Source: Rhizobium sp. Q54
GTDB lineage: Bacteria > Pseudomonadota > Alphaproteobacteria > Rhizobiales > Xanthobacteraceae
Reading direction: 5' to 3'
Length of the DNA: 64,000 nt
Assembly: GCA_945907045.1 (NCBI GenBank)
Contig: CAMDSH010000011.1
Coordinates: 1-64,000 of the forward strand
A program made the position numbers and the translations under genes. The number at the start of each line of letters is the position of its first letter. The first letter of the stretch is position 1. The notes beneath the pieces were generated by a model. The model saw nothing but the letters and a program-made list of their open reading frames with translations. It was not told the origin of the DNA and made no database searches. Shown in pieces: positions 61,469 through 64,000 of this stretch.

Positions 61469-62350
61469 TCAGCCGAGTGCTTGTCGCACATGCGCCGCGA
61501 TCTTGTCGCGGGTCGTGATCCAGATGTCGTCGCGCTTGGCCGCGCTTTTCGCGATCTGCTCGAAGGCGGCGGCGCCCGCCGCATGCCCGTAACAATGACA
61601 GTGCGCGGTGACGTCAATCATCATCGGTTCGTTGAACGAGAGCGATGCCGCCAACGTGTCGTCATACAACTCGATGAACTGGCGCGGCGAGCGGCCATGT
61701 TTCATCGCGTGCGGCAGGTCGTTCACTTCCATGGTGAGTGGAATGGCGACGAGGCTGCCTTTGTCGAAGTCCTGCACGTATGGCCGGTCGTCATCGAACA
61801 CGTCGCCATGCCAGTCGTAACCGGCTTCAAGCAGAAGGTGCGCGCTGTCGGCGTGCGGCGTGCCGCGCGGGCTGATCCAGCCGCGCGGGCGGAAGCCGAT
61901 GACAGCGGCAAGCGCATCGGTGGTCTTTTGAATATCCTCGCGCACCTGCTCAGGGTTAAGTTTCGCCGGCACGATGTCCTGCGCGTAGGAATGCGCGACG
62001 ATTTCGTGGCCCGCATCGGCAATGGCCTTCACAGCCTTCGGATGGCTTAACCCGAAAATTCCGCTGACCATCACGCTGGATTTTATTTTCGTGCGCTCAA
62101 GCACGCCGAGCAGACGTTCAAGCCCGCGCGCGGAACCGTAGTTGCCCCATGAAAGCGAATTGGTGTCGAAGGTGCCGGGGGGAAGCGGATTGCCCATCGG
62201 GCTGAGCGCGGGAGCAACGCCATCCGACCAGCGCTCGAAGGCGATATCGAACACCACCGCCACTTTGCGCCCGCCCGGCCAGCGAAAGTCCGCGCCCAGG
62301 CGGCGAACGCGCGCTCCGCGCGAAACGGCATCCAACTCCTGCATACGCAT
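61469..62350 (-). CDS. Polysaccharide deacetylase family protein
   Basis: 293 residues from ATG 62350 (62344 is an alternative). NodB-homology features are KVAVVFDIAFERW with the first Asp, GHEIVAHSYAQD (HxxxxD-type metal motif, HSYAQD), RGWISPRGTPHADSAHLLLEAGYDWHGDV, and a DVTAHCHCYGHAAG C-terminal segment. This is the PuuE/allantoinase-like branch, which hydrolyses small amides instead of polysaccharide. It lies 18 bases upstream of the FAH gene on the same strand, consistent with a catabolic role. Confidence 0.88.
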   Translation of the reverse strand: MRMQELDAVSRGARVRRLGADFRWPGGRKVAVVFDIAFERWSDGVAPALSPMGNPLPPGTFDTNSLSWGNYGSARGLERLLGVLERTKIKSSVMVSGIFGLSHPKAVKAIADAGHEIVAHSYAQDIVPAKLNPEQVREDIQKTTDALAAVIGFRPRGWISPRGTPHADSAHLLLEAGYDWHGDVFDDDRPYVQDFDKGSLVAIPLTMEVNDLPHAMKHGRSPRQFIELYDDTLAASLSFNEPMMIDVTAHCHCYGHAAGAAAFEQIAKSAAKRDDIWITTRDKIAAHVRQALG

Positions 62351-62413
62351 TACTCCGGGGGGCGCGGCCAAGAGAGCGGGACTATAGGCGATCCGCTTTT
62401 GCGGAAACAACCG

Positions 62414-63325
62414 TCAGAGGGCTGCGGGCAGATGATACGCGCGCAACCGCTCGCGGGCCTCGCGCCCGACGTCTAAGTCCCAGCCGTTGACGATGGCGAG
62501 GCGGAAGCCGCCGGGCGGCATGGCGTGGCGCTCGGGATCGCGATCCTCGTGAAATGTCGTCTGCACGCTGGTGACGCCCGGCATGCGCTTTATCTCTTCG
62601 GCCAGCGCGCGCGGCGGATGCGAGTAGCGCCGCCCCTTCGGGCCGAACAGCACGACGCTGTAACCCTCGCGCCGTTCGGGATTTGAAAAACTCCACGTCC
62701 CCTTTTGATAAAGGCCGATAAGCGCCTCGACCCAGCCCGCGCCGTAGAGATCCGGCCATTGATCGGAAAAGCGCAAATGCACTTCGATGATCTTGCCGCC
62801 GATGGTCTCGATATTGGCCATGCCGGTGTAGCCGCGCAGGTGCTTCGCGATCCATTCGCCGCAATAGGCCTCGATCTCCGGATCGGGCGCAGCGTGCACG
62901 GTCCAGTAATCGAACGTGCGCCCGCCCGCCGCCACGCCCGTCGCATGCCGCCACCAGCGCGGTTCGCCATCGGCAATCGCGATGTCGGAGGAAACATGGC
63001 GGCCTTCCAGCAGCGTCATCCACATGTTGCCGGAGACGTGATCGCGCGCGTAATCCTCGGGCGAGCGGAGAACGCGCGCATCGACGCCCATGCCCTTGAG
63101 ATTGACGATCGGCTTGGAGAACACCGGAAACGACGGCGGCGCGGTGCCGTGCGGACCGGCGTCGATGCCCTGGCTCTGCGCGATGGCGATCTTGTCGTAG
63201 ACCCAGCGGTGATCCGGGTTCCAGTCCCAAGCGTCGGAATCCTCGGTCGGAATGCTCACGCCCGCCGGACAGACGGCGTGCTCGAAATACTGTACCCGCC
63301 ACGGATCGATTTCGCAGATCGGCAT
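62414..63325 (-). CDS. Hypothetical protein with ATP-grasp-like features
   Basis: 303 residues from ATG 63325. Not assigned to a known family by me, but several segments resemble an ATP-grasp fold: WVYDKIAIAQSQG and GTAPPSFPVFSKPIVNLKGMGVDARVLRSPEDY (Lys-Pro of the ATP lid), WMTLLEGRHVSSDIAIADGEPRWW, and MANIETIGGKIIEVHLRFSDQWPD where IEVHLR sits at the metal-binding IEINxR position. The C-terminal 80 residues form a separate domain. It is 29 bases downstream of egtD on the same strand, so it may ligate a small molecule in the same pathway. Confidence 0.7.
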   Translation of the reverse strand: MPICEIDPWRVQYFEHAVCPAGVSIPTEDSDAWDWNPDHRWVYDKIAIAQSQGIDAGPHGTAPPSFPVFSKPIVNLKGMGVDARVLRSPEDYARDHVSGNMWMTLLEGRHVSSDIAIADGEPRWWRHATGVAAGGRTFDYWTVHAAPDPEIEAYCGEWIAKHLRGYTGMANIETIGGKIIEVHLRFSDQWPDLYGAGWVEALIGLYQKGTWSFSNPERREGYSVVLFGPKGRRYSHPPRALAEEIKRMPGVTSVQTTFHEDRDPERHAMPPGGFRLAIVNGWDLDVGREARERLRAYHLPAAL

Positions 63326-63354
63326 TGCGCTCAGCCGCTCTCGCGGCAATCGAA

Positions 63355-64000
63355 CTAAGGCGTGAGGTCGGCGGTCTTGGAGTTGGAAAGCATGAAGGCT
63401 TGCATCGAGAAATAATTCTTCGGATCGGTCCAGGCCGCCAGCGGCTGCCAGCCGGTGCCGCGCGCCAGCGCGCCCAGCAACTCAATTGAATATTTGTAGC
63501 TGTTCTCGGTGTGGATGGTTTCGCCCGCGCGAAATTCAATCGTCTCGCCTGCGATGCGGACTTTCTGCCGCTTCAAGCTTGCAAGGTGCATTTCGATGCG
63601 GCTGCGCTCGCGGTTGAAGAATGCGTGATGCTCGAACGTCTCGAGCCTGAAATTCGCGCCCAGTTCGCGGTTTAGCCGCGTGAGCAGATTGAGATTGAAC
63701 CTCGCTGTGACTCCGGCGGCGTCGTTATAGGCGGCGTTGAGAATTTCCGCCGGCTTGACCAGATCGGCCCCGATGATGAGCACAGCGCCCTTGCCCAATA
63801 TGCGCGCGGCGTTGTGCAGGAACGTCGCTGCCTCGTGCGGCTCGAAATTACCGATGGTCGAACCGGGGAAAAACCCGACGCGCGCCGGCGCATTTTCCGC
63901 TTCACGCGGCAGATCGAACGGCTTGCAAAAGTCAGCAGCGACCGGAAGAACCTTCAGCTGCGGCATGTCACGGCGCAGCGCCACCGCTTCCTGCTCCAGC
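63355..64000 (-). CDS. egtD: L-histidine N-alpha-methyltransferase EgtD (5' part outside window)
   Basis: Trimethylates histidine to hercynine in ergothioneine biosynthesis. The frame runs off the right edge of the window (LEQEAVALRRDMPQLKVLPVAADFCKPF), so the start is missing and the GTG at 63984 is internal. SAM-site and substrate motifs are VGFFPGSTIGNFEPHEAATFL, LIIGADLVKPAEILNAAYNDAAGVTARFNLNLLTRLNRELGANF and the C-terminal GETIHTENSYKYSIELLGALARGTGW with the YKYS segment. The next gene downstream is the ATP-grasp-like protein. Confidence 0.94.
   Translation of the reverse strand, partial: LEQEAVALRRDMPQLKVLPVAADFCKPFDLPREAENAPARVGFFPGSTIGNFEPHEAATFLHNAARILGKGAVLIIGADLVKPAEILNAAYNDAAGVTARFNLNLLTRLNRELGANFRLETFEHHAFFNRERSRIEMHLASLKRQKVRIAGETIEFRAGETIHTENSYKYSIELLGALARGTGWQPLAAWTDPKNYFSMQAFMLSNSKTADLTP

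Noticed and set aside
62382-63539. Open frame on the minus strand overlapping the ATP-grasp-like gene and egtD
   Set aside because: Arg-rich shadow frame crossing two recognised genes in the same direction.

Overview
The window is about 64 kb of GC-rich, densely coding chromosomal DNA from an alphaproteobacterium, most likely Hyphomicrobiales (Rhizobiales) close to Bradyrhizobium, Nitrobacteraceae or Xanthobacteraceae. Four things point there. Cytochrome b and c1 are fused into one reading frame, as in the Bradyrhizobium fbcH gene. An MbfA-type membrane ferritin sits behind an Irr-like iron control element. A CcrM-type GANTC methyltransferase is present. Several dispersed palindromic repeat families of the kind common in this group lie between genes. 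I found no rRNA, tRNA, CRISPR array, prophage or transposase gene.

Layout. 1-10 kb: uracil-DNA glycosylase (5' end outside the window), an EamA protein and NCS2 purine permease pair, a cyanide-insensitive type bd oxidase (cioAB) behind a perfect FNR/FixK box, a GT39 glycosyltransferase, RNase HII, a VOC protein and a PA0069-type radical SAM protein. 10-18 kb: GT2 transferase, a MarR-GNAT fusion with a tandem operator, a MoaB-like protein, a YpfJ-type metallopeptidase, ccrM, mutY-ridA-hypothetical, dciA and dsbA. 18-30 kb: smc, lemA with an M48 protease, purine salvage genes (mtnP, apt) split by an FkbM methyltransferase, cytochrome bc1 (petA plus the b/c1 fusion) and trmL-hemF. 30-47 kb: a TSUP permease, a DM13 protein, a tightly overlapping operon (DUF1285, NUDIX, DUF6111, CCA nucleotidyltransferase), a MoxR-DUF58-DUF4159-membrane protein operon, a DUF559 nuclease inside an inverted-repeat element, a glutathionyl-hydroquinone reductase, mbfA and a phosphoesterase. 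47-64 kb: a NitT/TauT-type ABC transporter, msrBA, a sugar-acid pair (Hyi-like isomerase and IMDH-family dehydrogenase), an aromatic or organic-acid catabolic island (alpha/beta hydrolase, gentisate dioxygenase-like bicupin, SDR, SnoaL-like protein, Old Yellow Enzyme, FMN reductase, TctC receptor, FAH hydrolase, polysaccharide deacetylase-like protein), an ATP-grasp-like protein and the 3' part of egtD.

Most of this is ordinary housekeeping and accessory metabolism. The most unusual structure is a repeat family made of GC-rich hairpins. One copy (42202-42642) carries a DUF559 endonuclease-like gene exactly between its two arms. Two other copies (12357-12474 and 31662-31789) have the same arms but only a short, mutually similar spacer. 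This looks like an autonomous element with MITE-like derivatives, and the nuclease C-terminus is itself encoded by the repeat arm. Other regulatory signals that can be read directly are the FNR/FixK box of cioAB, the Irr box of mbfA, a GANTC cluster at ccrM, the MarR operator pair and four intrinsic terminators, one of which may end an unannotated small RNA.
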